Source of the DNA: Variovorax davisae
Lineage (GTDB): Bacteria > Pseudomonadota > Gammaproteobacteria > Burkholderiales > Burkholderiaceae_C
Assembly: GCF_030316845.1 (NCBI RefSeq)
Contig: NZ_JASZYS010000008.1
Location: 62,001 to 126,000, forward strand
Direction: 5' to 3'
Length of the DNA stretch: 64,000 nucleotides
Positions within the stretch are counted from its first letter, which is position 1. Every line of letters starts with the position of its first letter. The notes beneath the pieces are model-generated. The model did not search any database, was not told the origin of the DNA, and worked only from the letters and a program-made list of their open reading frames with translations. Shown here in pieces: positions 1 through 8,340 of this stretch. The translations under genes were made by a program, and so were the position numbers.

Positions 1-612
1 GAGATCGTCGACGGCGGCGTCACGCTGCTGACCAACCAGCTGCAGTATTCGCTGCTCGACCGCCGGCCCGAGAACGGCATGGTCGAACTGTGCCGCCAGC
101 ACGGCATCCAGCTGCTGTGCTATGGCACGGTGGCCGGGGGCTTTCTGTCCGACAAGTGGCTCGGCCAGCCGAGCCCGCCGCCGCCGTTCGAGAACCGTTC
201 GCTCATCAAGTACCGGCTCATCATCGAGGAGTTCGGCGGCTGGGAGGCTTATCAGGCCTTGCTGCGCGCGCTCGACACGATCGCGAAGAAACACGGCAGC
301 AGCATCGCCGCGGTCGCGGCGCGCTACGTGCTGGACCGGCCGCAGGTGGCGGCGGCGCTGGTGGGCGCCAAGGACGCGCGCCATCTCGACGAGACGCTGG
401 CGATCTTCAGCCTGCGCCTGGATGCCGAAGACCTGGCGAGCCTGGGCGCGCTCTCCGACGCGGCACCCGGACCGGCCGGCGACTGCTACGACATCGAGCG
501 CGAGAAGGACGGCACCCACGCCAGGATCATGCAGATGAACCAGAACACGCACGGCGCGCCGGCCCACATCGATATGTCGCCCCCGATCGCCGCCATCGGC
601 GCGCGTTCCTGA
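1..612 (+). CDS. Aldo/keto reductase, C-terminal part (5' end outside window)
   Basis: Frame 1 is open from the first base to the stop at 612, leaving 203 residues of a protein whose N-terminus, with the catalytic Tyr/Lys/His, lies off the window. What remains is the C-terminal half of an aldo/keto reductase barrel: the strand QLQYSLLDRRP, the strand/loop LLCYGTVAGGFLSDKWLG, and the segment QVAAALVGAKDARHLDE, which corresponds to the NADPH-binding loop near the C-terminus of the family. Such enzymes reduce carbonyls with NADPH in the cytoplasm. The gene ends 22 bases before the TIGR04076 gene and reads the same way, so it may head the same operon. The substrate cannot be told. Confidence 0.85.
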   Translation, partial: EIVDGGVTLLTNQLQYSLLDRRPENGMVELCRQHGIQLLCYGTVAGGFLSDKWLGQPSPPPPFENRSLIKYRLIIEEFGGWEAYQALLRALDTIAKKHGSSIAAVAARYVLDRPQVAAALVGAKDARHLDETLAIFSLRLDAEDLASLGALSDAAPGPAGDCYDIEREKDGTHARIMQMNQNTHGAPAHIDMSPPIAAIGARS

Positions 613-634
613 CCCGCAACTCCAAGGAATCGCC

Positions 635-1006
635 ATGAGCTCACTGAAGCACGACCCGACGCAACAGGATGAATTCGAACTCTTCGACCTGCGCGTGGAG
701 GTGGTGGAATCCGACAAGCCCTTCATCATGCATGTGAAGAAAGGCGACTATTTCGATGTCATCGGCGGGCGCGTGGTGCTGCCGCCGGACAACCCGAGCT
801 TCTCGCTCTACGGCCTGCTGGCGGTGCTGCCCTTCATACCCGCCAAGCAGCGCCCCACGCACCCGAACGACTGGATGACCTCCGACTGCCTGATCGCCAG
901 CACCGACCCGGCCTGCGGCGCGCGCTTCAAGATCACGCGGCTCGGCAAGCGCTCGCTGCACCACGGCGATTTCAGCGTGGTGCCGCTGGGCGAGACGAAC
1001 GGCTGA
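635..1006 (+). CDS. TIGR04076 family small protein
   Basis: A 123-residue soluble protein with no signal peptide or membrane segment. The sequence FDLRVEVVESDKPFIMHVKKGDYFDVIGG followed by a central SLYGLLAVLPFIPAKQR and a conserved SDCLIASTDPACGARFKITR resembles the uncharacterised TIGR04076 family, whose biochemical role is unknown to me. An AGGAA ribosome binding site lies just upstream of the ATG. It sits 15 bases before the large molybdenum/flavin oxidoreductase and reads in the same direction, so it may be an accessory or partner subunit of that enzyme. That link is inferred from position only. Confidence 0.7.
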   Translation: MSSLKHDPTQQDEFELFDLRVEVVESDKPFIMHVKKGDYFDVIGGRVVLPPDNPSFSLYGLLAVLPFIPAKQRPTHPNDWMTSDCLIASTDPACGARFKITRLGKRSLHHGDFSVVPLGETNG

Positions 1007-1021
1007 CGCCGCGGACAGCGT

Positions 1022-4000
1022 GTGACCGAAGCCACGCTCCAACGCAAGGCCGGCTTCTGCGCGCTGTGCCGGTCGCGCTGCGGTGCCCAGTACCTGGTGC
1101 AGGACGGGCAGCTGGTGGGTGTGGAGCCATGGGCCGGGCATCCGACCGGCGGCGCGCTGTGCGCCAAGGGTCGCGCCGCGCCGGAGTTGGTGTACCACCC
1201 GCAGCGCCTGCGCAAGCCGCAGAAGCGCACGCGGCCGCGCGGCGACGACGATCCGGGCTGGGTCGAGGTCTCGTGGGACGAAGCGCTGGACGACATCGCC
1301 GCGCGGCTCGACACCATCAAGCGCGAGAGCGGCGCCCATGCGGTGGCCTTCTCGAGCGCATCGCCTGGCGCCACGGCGCTGTCCGACAGCCTCGACTGGA
1401 TCGAGCGCCTGATCTTCGCCTTCGGCAGTCCGAATTTCCTCACGGGCGTCGAGATCTGCAACTGGCACCGCGACCACACGCACGCCTTCACCTTCGGCGC
1501 CGGCATCGGCATGCCCGACTACGCGCACTCGGACCTCATCCTGCTCTGGGGCTTCAACCCGGGCAACGTCTGGCTGGCGCAGGCGAACGCGGTGGCCGCG
1601 GCGCGCGCGCGCGGCGCGCAGCTGATGGTGATCGATCCGGCGCGCACGCGCCATGCGCGCGATGCCGACCTCTGGCTGCGCCTGCAACCGGGCACCGATG
1701 CCGCGCTGGCGCTCGGGCTCGCGCGCGGCCTGATCGAAGGCGGCCTCTACGACGACGATTTCGTGCGCAGGTGGAGCAATGCGCCGCTGCTCGTGCGCGA
1801 GGACAACGGCGCCCTCCTGACCGAGCGCGACCTGGACCCCTCGGCGGCTACCGATCTGCCGCTCGGATGGAGCCTCGCCAGCGGATGCACGATCTCGATC
1901 GACACCGCTGCCGAACTGCCGGCCGAGGTGGCGCCACAGCTCGCCTTGCGTGGCCGCTTCGAGCTGCCGTCGCCCATCGGGGCGCTCGCCTGCAGCCCGG
2001 CCTTCGAGCACTATGCCGCGGCCTGCAGCGACTACACGCCCTGGCGCGTCGAACAGCTCACCGGCATCCCGGCCGCGCAGGTCGATGCCGCCATCGCGGC
2101 CATCGGCAAGGCGCGCCGCATCAGCTATTTCTGCTGGACCGGCATCAGCCAGCACGTCAACGCCACGCAGACGGACCGCGCCATCGCGCTGCTGTACGCA
2201 CTCACGGGCAGCATCGATGCGCCGGGCGGCAACCTGCTGCTGCGGCGCCAGCCCGTCAACCGTCCCAACGACCGCTCGCTGCTGCCGCAGGCACAGGCGC
2301 GCCTGGCGCTGGGGCTCGCCGAGCGCCCGCTCGGTCCGCCGGCCTTCGGCTGGACATTGGGACGCGACTTCCACGATGCCGTCCTCACCGGGCAGCCGTA
2401 CCGGGTGCGGGCGCTGGTCGGCTTCGGTGCCAACCTGCTGATGTCGCAAGCCGATACGCCGCGTTCCCGCGCGGCCTTGCAGGCGCTGGAGTTCCAGGTG
2501 CACTGCGACATCTTCGAGACGCCGACCGGTCGCCATGCGGACTACCTGCTGCCGGTCAACACGCCGTGGGAACGCGAAGGGATGCGCGTCGGCTTCGAGA
2601 TCGATGGCGCGGCCGAGGAGTGGGTCCAACTGCGCCAGCCGATCGTGGCGCAGGACAGCGGCAACGAGGCGCGCTCGGACCTCGAAATCGTGTTCGCCCT
2701 CGCCACGCGGCTGGGCCTGGCTGCGCAGTTCTTCGACGGCGACATCGAGCGCGCCTGGGACCACATGCTCGCGCCGATCGGCCTCACGACCGCCCGGCTG
2801 CGCAGCCGGCCGGAGGGCATCCGCGTGCCGGTGGCGCAGCCGCCACGCAAGTACGCCGAGCGGCTGGCCGACGGCTCGGTGCGCGGCTTCGCCACGCCGA
2901 GTCGTCGCATCGAGTTCTATTCGCCGCAACTGCGGGCTCATGGGTATGCCGCGGTGCCACGCGCGCTGGAGCCGCTGGGGGCGGTGGCGCTGGACGGGCA
3001 CGAGCTCGAAGACTTCCCGCTGACCCTGAGTTGCGCCAAGAGCGGCTACTACTGCCAGAGCCAGCATCGCGGCCTGGCATCGCTTCGGCGGCGGGAGCCC
3101 GAGCCGCATGCGCGCCTGCATCCGGCGCTGGCGGCCGCACGCGGCCTGGCCGAGGGCGACTGGTTCATCGTGCGCACCCGCAACGGCCAGGCGCGCTTTC
3201 GCGCCCGCTTCGACGAGGCGCTGGCGCCGCACGTGGTGATGGCCAGCTTCGGCTGGTGGCAGGCCTGCGAAGACCTGGGTCTTGCCGGTGGCGATCCGCT
3301 GGCCGCGGGCCACAGCCATTTCAATGCGCTGGTCAGCACGGAACACATGGACGCCCTGTCGGGCTCGATCGCACTGCGCGCCTTTCCGTGCCGGATCGAA
3401 GCCGACCTGTCCGTCCGAGGCCGCGCCTGGACGGGCTGGAAGCCATTCGACGCACGCGTGATCGGGCGCACGGGCGGCGATGTGATCGAGATCGAACTCA
3501 CGCCGCAGGACGGCAGCATGCTGCCCGCCTACCTCGCGGGGCAGCATGTGCCATTGGTCTTCGAGGCCGGCACAGTCCGGCTCGAACGCAGTTATTCCCT
3601 CATCGGCGCCGCCAACGTGGACGGGGCGCGCAGCTATCGCATCGGGGTCAAGCGCAATTCGCGGAACGACGGGTTGTCGGTGCGCCTGCACGAAGCGCTC
3701 GCCGGCGGTGCGGCCGCATCGGTCACCGTGGCGCTGCAGACGCCGCGCGGGCGCTTCCTGCTCCCGCTGGCGCATTCGGTGCCGGTGGTGCTGGTGGCCG
3801 CGGGCATCGGCATCACGCCGTTTCTCTCGATGCTGGAGACGCTGGCGGCGAGCGGGGTGCGGCTGCAGTCGCCGATCGTGCTCCTCTATGGCAGCCGCGA
3901 CGGTGCCCATCACGCGTTTGCCGACCGCCTGGCCGCGTTGGCACGACGACTGCCGAAGCTGCGCGTCGTGGATGTCTACAGTCGGCCGCGCGAGGCGGAC

Positions 4001-4462
4001 CAGGCAGGGCGAGATTTCGCGCACGCGGGCCGCATCGGGGCCCATCTGGTGCCGCCTTCGTTGATCGTGCAGCAAGCCCGCTTCTACATGTGCGGTCCCG
4101 AGGCCATGATGCGCAGCATGCGATCGGAGCTGCTGGCGCTCGGTGTGCAGCGCTTCGCGGTCTTCCAGGAAAGCTTCCAGCCGTCCATCCAGTTCGACGC
4201 GTTGGCCGGGCCCTTCGACGTGTCCTTCATCCGCACCGGCCTGACCGTGTCGTGGACCGCAGCCGACGGCAGTCTGCTCGACCTGGCGGCACGGCATGGC
4301 CTGCGGCTGCCCAGTGGCTGCCGCGTAGGCCAATGCGAGAGTTGCCTGCTGCGCGTGGTGTCCGGGCTGGTTCGGCATCCTGTCGACGTGGAGCTCGCGG
4401 AAGAGGACGCCTGCCTGAGTTGTGTGGCGACCCCTCTGAGCGACCTGGTCATCGATGCCTGA
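1022..4462 (+). CDS. Molybdopterin oxidoreductase fused to a phthalate-dioxygenase-reductase-type module
   Basis: A 1,146-residue two-part enzyme starting at GTG. The N-terminal ~800 residues are a Mo-bis-molybdopterin oxidoreductase of the DMSO reductase superfamily. A [4Fe-4S] motif is visible as C13-x2-C16-x3-C20-x26-C47, and EICNWHRDH around C146 is a plausible Mo-ligand cysteine region. The C-terminal ~340 residues are a flavin/NAD reductase of PDR type: flavin motif RSYSLIG, NAD motif VAAGIGITPFLSML, and a plant-type [2Fe-2S] ligand set C1100, C1105, C1108 and C1134. The fusion suggests direct electron flow between NAD(P)H and the molybdenum site within one chain. No Tat signal is visible, so it is probably cytoplasmic. 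The substrate is unknown. The next gene overlaps it by 8 bases. Confidence 0.88.
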   Translation: MTEATLQRKAGFCALCRSRCGAQYLVQDGQLVGVEPWAGHPTGGALCAKGRAAPELVYHPQRLRKPQKRTRPRGDDDPGWVEVSWDEALDDIAARLDTIKRESGAHAVAFSSASPGATALSDSLDWIERLIFAFGSPNFLTGVEICNWHRDHTHAFTFGAGIGMPDYAHSDLILLWGFNPGNVWLAQANAVAAARARGAQLMVIDPARTRHARDADLWLRLQPGTDAALALGLARGLIEGGLYDDDFVRRWSNAPLLVREDNGALLTERDLDPSAATDLPLGWSLASGCTISIDTAAELPAEVAPQLALRGRFELPSPIGALACSPAFEHYAAACSDYTPWRVEQLTGIPAAQVDAAIAAIGKARRISYFCWTGISQHVNATQTDRAIALLYALTGSIDAPGGNLLLRRQPVNRPNDRSLLPQAQARLALGLAERPLGPPAFGWTLGRDFHDAVLTGQPYRVRALVGFGANLLMSQADTPRSRAALQALEFQVHCDIFETPTGRHADYLLPVNTPWEREGMRVGFEIDGAAEEWVQLRQPIVAQDSGNEARSDLEIVFALATRLGLAAQFFDGDIERAWDHMLAPIGLTTARLRSRPEGIRVPVAQPPRKYAERLADGSVRGFATPSRRIEFYSPQLRAHGYAAVPRALEPLGAVALDGHELEDFPLTLSCAKSGYYCQSQHRGLASLRRREPEPHARLHPALAAARGLAEGDWFIVRTRNGQARFRARFDEALAPHVVMASFGWWQACEDLGLAGGDPLAAGHSHFNALVSTEHMDALSGSIALRAFPCRIEADLSVRGRAWTGWKPFDARVIGRTGGDVIEIELTPQDGSMLPAYLAGQHVPLVFEAGTVRLERSYSLIGAANVDGARSYRIGVKRNSRNDGLSVRLHEALAGGAAASVTVALQTPRGRFLLPLAHSVPVVLVAAGIGITPFLSMLETLAASGVRLQSPIVLLYGSRDGAHHAFADRLAALARRLPKLRVVDVYSRPREADQAGRDFAHAGRIGAHLVPPSLIVQQARFYMCGPEAMMRSMRSELLALGVQRFAVFQESFQPSIQFDALAGPFDVSFIRTGLTVSWTAADGSLLDLAARHGLRLPSGCRVGQCESCLLRVVSGLVRHPVDVELAEEDACLSCVATPLSDLVIDA

Positions 4463-5207
4463 ATCCAAATCGCTCCCGGAACGCCGTCTCGGACTGATCG
4501 GGTTCGGCCGTATCGCATCGCCCGTCATCGATTGCTGGAACGAGGGTGGCCTGCCGGGCTGGAAGCTGGCCGGTGTGCTGGCGCGCGGTGCGCGGCAGCG
4601 CGGCGCCGTACGCAGCACCGACGATGCGGAAGATTTCTTCCGCCGGCCCTTCGACCTGATCATCGAAGCGGCCGGCCCGCCTGCGCTGGCCGCTCTGGGC
4701 GAACGGGCGCTGGCGGTGGCGGATGTATGGACCGTCAGCGCCGCGGCGCTCGCCGATGCCACGCTGTTCGATGCATTGCAGGCTGCCGGCCTGCGCGCCG
4801 GCCATCGCTTGCGCGTCATGCCGGGGGCCATCGCGGGCCTCGACGGCGTCGCCATGGCCTCGGTGGATCCGGCGGCCGAGCTTCAACTCGACATCGACCT
4901 GGTGCCGGGGCCGGGCCCGCGTGCGCTGGTGTTTTCAGGCAGCGTGCGCGAGGCGGCCCTGCGCTTCCCCGACAGCGTCAACGTGGCCGCCGCCGCCGCG
5001 CTGGCCGGCCCCGGCCTGGACAAGGCCCGCATCCATGTCTACCACCCGGGTCCGGTGCCGCGGCACCGCCTGGCATTGAGGGCCACGAGCCGCTTCGGGC
5101 TCGTGCAGGCGTCGGTCGAGCCGCTGCGCGGCCCCGGGGTTCATCCGGTTTCGGCCTGCCTGATCGCTGCCTTGCGCGCCGAGTTGCGGGCGATCTGGAG
5201 CGGCTGA
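4455..5207 (+). CDS. L-aspartate dehydrogenase-like protein (DUF108/NadX family)
   Basis: A 250-residue NAD(P)-dependent dehydrogenase. The N-terminus has a Rossmann motif (LGLIGFGRIA), followed by DLIIEAAGPPAL and a conserved PGAIAGLDGV typical of the aspartate dehydrogenase/DUF108 family, and later FPDSVNVAAAAALAG. Family members oxidise L-aspartate to iminoaspartate for NAD synthesis or act on related amino acids. Its start overlaps the end of the molybdenum enzyme gene by 8 bases, implying translational coupling. That context is unusual for a NAD-biosynthesis enzyme and favours a role tied to the upstream oxidoreductase. The substrate assignment is therefore open. Confidence 0.75.
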   Translation: MPESKSLPERRLGLIGFGRIASPVIDCWNEGGLPGWKLAGVLARGARQRGAVRSTDDAEDFFRRPFDLIIEAAGPPALAALGERALAVADVWTVSAAALADATLFDALQAAGLRAGHRLRVMPGAIAGLDGVAMASVDPAAELQLDIDLVPGPGPRALVFSGSVREAALRFPDSVNVAAAAALAGPGLDKARIHVYHPGPVPRHRLALRATSRFGLVQASVEPLRGPGVHPVSACLIAALRAELRAIWSG

Positions 5208-5270
5208 ATCGGCGGGACGCAGTTGCGAAGGCAGCCGTTTCAGCGCCGCCGTGCACGCCACGAGCGGCCG

Positions 5271-6209
5271 TCAATAGCCGCGCGCAGGCTCGATGATGTT
5301 GTCCGGCGCTTCGCCGGCCGCGACGCGCAGGATGTTGGCTGCGATCTGCCTGGCCGATGAAGACGGAATGGCCACGGAGGCGAGGTGCGGCGTGATGAGC
5401 ACATTGGGCATGCGCCACAGCGCATCGTCGGCCGGCAGGGGTTCGCGCTCGAAGACGTCCAGCGTCGCCGCGCCGATGCGGCCGCTCTGGAGCAGCTCGG
5501 TCATTGCGGCCTGGTCGACCAGGGCGCCCCGGGCGACATTGATGAAGGCGGTGCCGGGCCGCAGTTTCTCGAGGCGGGCGCGATCGAAGAGCTGCCGCGT
5601 CTGCGGCGTGAGCGGCAGCATCAGCACGACGATGTCGGCTTGGCCGATCACGGCGTCGAGGGTCTCCAGGCCGGCCGAACATGCCACGCCGTCGATCTGC
5701 GCCAGGCTGCGCGACCACCCCAGGGTTCGGAACCCCTGGCGCTGGATCTCGTGCGCTGCCTGGGCCCCCAGCTGCCCCAGTCCCAGCACCGCCACCGTGA
5801 TGTCCTCCGGTGAACGCGGGTGGCGATAAGTCCACCGGCCCGCGCGCTGGGCCTGCTCGAAGTGCGGTATATCCCGAGCATGCCGGAGCACGGCGAACAG
5901 CACGTAGCCGGCCATCATCCGCGCCATCTGGGGATCGGTGATGCGGGTGATGGGGATGTTCGGCGGGAGGTCGTCGCGTCCCACCAGAGAGTCGACGCCG
6001 GCCCCCAGGTTGATGATCAGCCGCAGTTGGGTCATCTTTTCGAAGATGCCCTGCGGGGGTTTCCAGACCATCGCGTAGTCGATCTCTTCCGGCCGCTCGG
6101 CCTCGCCGGCGTGAACCACCCGGAGTGCCGGCAGCTGCGCCTGAAGCGCCTGCTTCCAGGTCTGGAAATCGTCGAAGTCGCTGTAGAAGGCGAGGGTGCC
6201 GACGGTCAT
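5271..6209 (-). CDS. D-isomer-specific 2-hydroxyacid dehydrogenase, GhrA-like
   Basis: A 312-residue NAD(P)-dependent dehydrogenase resembling glyoxylate/hydroxypyruvate reductase A. The cofactor fold shows GLGQLG at about residues 143-148. The catalytic Arg is in NVARGALVD, the Glu in FEREPLP and the His in LITPHLAS. It reduces 2-oxoacids to D-2-hydroxyacids (or the reverse) in the cytoplasm. The gene is the last of a tight - strand set (quinone oxidoreductase, GST, dehydroquinase-like protein) and follows the aroQ-like gene by only 2 bases, so the set is almost certainly one operon. Confidence 0.88.
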   Translation of the reverse strand: MTVGTLAFYSDFDDFQTWKQALQAQLPALRVVHAGEAERPEEIDYAMVWKPPQGIFEKMTQLRLIINLGAGVDSLVGRDDLPPNIPITRITDPQMARMMAGYVLFAVLRHARDIPHFEQAQRAGRWTYRHPRSPEDITVAVLGLGQLGAQAAHEIQRQGFRTLGWSRSLAQIDGVACSAGLETLDAVIGQADIVVLMLPLTPQTRQLFDRARLEKLRPGTAFINVARGALVDQAAMTELLQSGRIGAATLDVFEREPLPADDALWRMPNVLITPHLASVAIPSSSARQIAANILRVAAGEAPDNIIEPARGY

Positions 6210-6211
6210 GT

Positions 6212-6685
6212 TCAGGCCGCCTGCGGGTTCTTTCGCACCAGGCGCGCGACGGCCTCGATGGCGAGTTCGTAGCCGTCGCCGCCGAGTCCGGCGATGACGC
6301 CGTGCGCCGCCTTCGAGATGTAGGAGTGGTGGCGGAAGGGCTCGCGCTTCCAGATGTTGCTCACGTGGGCCTCGATGATCTTGCCGGGAAAGGAGAGCAG
6401 GGCATCCAGGATGGGGATGGAGGTGTAGGTCAGGCCGGCCGCGTTGATGACGATGCCGTCGGCGACGCCGCGCGCTTCCTGGATCCAGTCGATCAGCTGT
6501 CCTTCGTGGTTGGACTGCAGGAAACGCAGCTGGACCTGCAGCGCCGCCGCCTTCTGCTCGCAGCGCGACTGCAGCACGGGGAAGCTGTCGGTGCCGTAGT
6601 TCTTGTTGGCATCCAGGCCATAGAGGTTGGCGTTGGGGCCGTTCAGGAACCAGACGGAGATGGGAGAAGTCGAGGTGTCGGTCAT
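6212..6685 (-). CDS. Type II 3-dehydroquinate dehydratase-like protein with altered catalytic residues
   Basis: A 157-residue protein with the full fold signature of type II dehydroquinases: FLNGPNANLYG, the catalytic-Tyr segment NYGTD, QSNHEGQLIDWIQ, INAAGLTYTS, EAHVSN, REPFRHHSYIS and GVIAGLGGDGY. Family enzymes dehydrate 3-dehydroquinate in the shikimate or quinate pathways. Against the Mycobacterium enzyme as I remember it, the catalytic Arg (R19) aligns with Asp and the His of LTHTS (H81) is Tyr here, while the Tyr, Asn and second His are kept. Together with its position among catabolic dehydrogenases, this suggests a paralogue with changed activity rather than the biosynthetic aroQ. Confidence 0.85.
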   Translation of the reverse strand: MTDTSTSPISVWFLNGPNANLYGLDANKNYGTDSFPVLQSRCEQKAAALQVQLRFLQSNHEGQLIDWIQEARGVADGIVINAAGLTYTSIPILDALLSFPGKIIEAHVSNIWKREPFRHHSYISKAAHGVIAGLGGDGYELAIEAVARLVRKNPQAA

Positions 6686-6692
6686 GGGTTCT

Positions 6693-7313
6693 TCAAGCGT
6701 CGTGGGGTCGGGTGGCCTGCATGGCGGGCAGGCGCTGGAAGGCTTCGTTCCAGCGGGCGGCGTTGCCGCATGGCGCGCGCCAGTCCAGTTCGGGAAAGCG
6801 GAAGTCCAGGTAGCCCAGTGCGCAGCCGATGGTGATCTCGCCGATGGTGGGCGTGTCGTGGTTCAACTCGGAGGCGATGGCTTCGATGGCATCCAGGCAG
6901 GCCGTGACCTTGGTCAACAGGGCCTCGCGCCAGGTGGGCCACTGGCATTCGGGAGGACGCGCCGTCAGCTCGTAGCGCGCCAGCAGCGCGGCGTCGAGCA
7001 GGCCATCGCCGAGCGCCTGGCGGCCGAGCGCAGTCCATCGATCGGCGCCGGCAGCAGGGAAGATCGTGGCTGCGTCCGCCTGGCTGGCCAGGTACTCGCA
7101 GATCACGCGGCTGTCGTAGAGCACCCGGCCGTCTTGCAGGATCAGGGTCGGCACCTTGGCGAGCGGGTTGTGGGCCGCAATGCGAGGGTCGCGTCGAACC
7201 GGATGGGCGGCGCTGTCCAGCAGCTGGATGTTGCCAGCCTGTCCGGCCAGGTGCGCGCACACCATGACCTTCCGCACGAAGGGCGATGTCGGCGCGAAGA
7301 GGAGTTTCATCAT
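6693..7313 (-). CDS. Glutathione S-transferase
   Basis: A 206-residue cytoplasmic protein with an N-terminal thioredoxin-like domain. SPFVRKV carries the likely catalytic Ser near residue 10, and KVPTLILQDGRVLYDSRVICEYL contains the cis-Pro and the Glu/Asp-Ser motif that binds the glutathione gamma-glutamyl group. An all-helical C-terminal domain follows. Members conjugate glutathione to electrophiles or act as peroxidases. The start codon overlaps the stop of the upstream quinone oxidoreductase by one base (two ATGs in tandem), so it is translated from the same message. The substrate is unknown. Confidence 0.88.
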   Translation of the reverse strand: MMKLLFAPTSPFVRKVMVCAHLAGQAGNIQLLDSAAHPVRRDPRIAAHNPLAKVPTLILQDGRVLYDSRVICEYLASQADAATIFPAAGADRWTALGRQALGDGLLDAALLARYELTARPPECQWPTWREALLTKVTACLDAIEAIASELNHDTPTIGEITIGCALGYLDFRFPELDWRAPCGNAARWNEAFQRLPAMQATRPHDA

Positions 7314-8323
7314 CAGGGCACCAGCACCAGCTTGCCGAACACCTTGCCGCTTTCCAGCAGGGCATGCGATGCCGCCGCCTGCGCGACCGGAAAGGTGGTG
7401 TGGATGCGTGGCGCGATGCGCCGGCTTTTCAACAGCGGCATCACATGACGGGCCAGGCTCCTGGCCATGCGGGATTTCTCGTCGTGCGTCTGCGGCCGCA
7501 TGGTGGAAGAGTGCAGGCTCAGCTGGCGCTGCATCAGGGTCAGCAGTTCGATGTGGACTGCCGAGCCCTGCATGAAGGACAGGCTGACATGCCGGCCGCC
7601 GAAGGCCATGGCCTGGAGATTGCGGCGCACATAGTCGCCGCCGACGATGTCGAGCACCACGTCCACCCCGCGCCCCGCGGTGTGGTCCAGGCAGGCCTGG
7701 GTGAAGTCGGTGTCGGGCCAGCAGATCGCCAGATCAGCGCCGAGCGCCTTCAGTTCGGCAAACCGGGCTTCGTCGTTGTCGGTCACGATGACCGTGCAGC
7801 CGGCCGCATGGGCCATCTGGATCGCCAGCGTGCCGATGCCGCCTGCGGCGCCGTGGATCAGGACCGTCTCGCCCATCGCCAGGCGCCCGAGTTCGAACAG
7901 GTTGTGCCAGACGGTGAAGAGCCCTTCGGGCAGGGCCGCCGCCTCGATGTCGGACAGCGAGGCCGGCACCACGAAGGAATGATCGACCGACGCCGTGCAC
8001 CACGGCGCATAGCCGCCGCCGGGCACCAGGCTCATGAGCCGCTGGCCCATCAGCGCGCGGTCCACACCCGGGCCGCAGGCGACCACCTCGCCGCACACCT
8101 CCAGGCCGAGCACGTCGGTGACGCCGGGCGCCGGCTTGGCGATGCCCTGGCGCTGCATGATGTCGGGCCGGTTGATGCCGGCGGCGAGCACCCGCAGCAG
8201 GACTTCGCCGGCGCCGGGCACGGGCATGGGGCGCTCGGCCAGCACCAGCACGCTGGCGTCGCCGGGCTCGCGGGCGACGATGGCCTGCATGGAACTTGGC
8301 AGGGAGGGTCTGATGTCGGTCAT
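7313..8323 (-). CDS. NAD(P)H:quinone oxidoreductase, zinc-independent MDR family
   Basis: A 336-residue medium-chain dehydrogenase/reductase of the QOR type. The NADPH motif is GAAGGIGTLAIQMAHAAG, preceded by ALPEGLFTVWHNLFELGRL, and no structural-zinc cysteine cluster is visible. The start MTDIRPSLPSSMQAIV at 8323 is chosen over an in-frame upstream codon at 8413 because the longer version adds an arginine-rich, non-homologous leader that would overlap the ABC gene. The family reduces quinones or enones with NADPH. It is the first of four overlapping or closely spaced genes and lies 17 bases downstream of the ABC ATPase gene. Confidence 0.88.
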   Translation of the reverse strand: MTDIRPSLPSSMQAIVAREPGDASVLVLAERPMPVPGAGEVLLRVLAAGINRPDIMQRQGIAKPAPGVTDVLGLEVCGEVVACGPGVDRALMGQRLMSLVPGGGYAPWCTASVDHSFVVPASLSDIEAAALPEGLFTVWHNLFELGRLAMGETVLIHGAAGGIGTLAIQMAHAAGCTVIVTDNDEARFAELKALGADLAICWPDTDFTQACLDHTAGRGVDVVLDIVGGDYVRRNLQAMAFGGRHVSLSFMQGSAVHIELLTLMQRQLSLHSSTMRPQTHDEKSRMARSLARHVMPLLKSRRIAPRIHTTFPVAQAAASHALLESGKVFGKLVLVP

Positions 8324-8340
8324 GGGGTTGGCCTGGCCTT

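Noticed and set aside
641..4855. 1,404-codon open frame on the - strand opposite the molybdoenzyme
   Set aside because: It is the antisense shadow of a gene with clear domains; its translation is Arg/Ala/Gln-rich low-complexity sequence, as expected from GC-rich DNA.
5208..5270. Possible bidirectional terminator between convergent genes
   Set aside because: GC-rich but no clear stem-loop with T-run on either strand.
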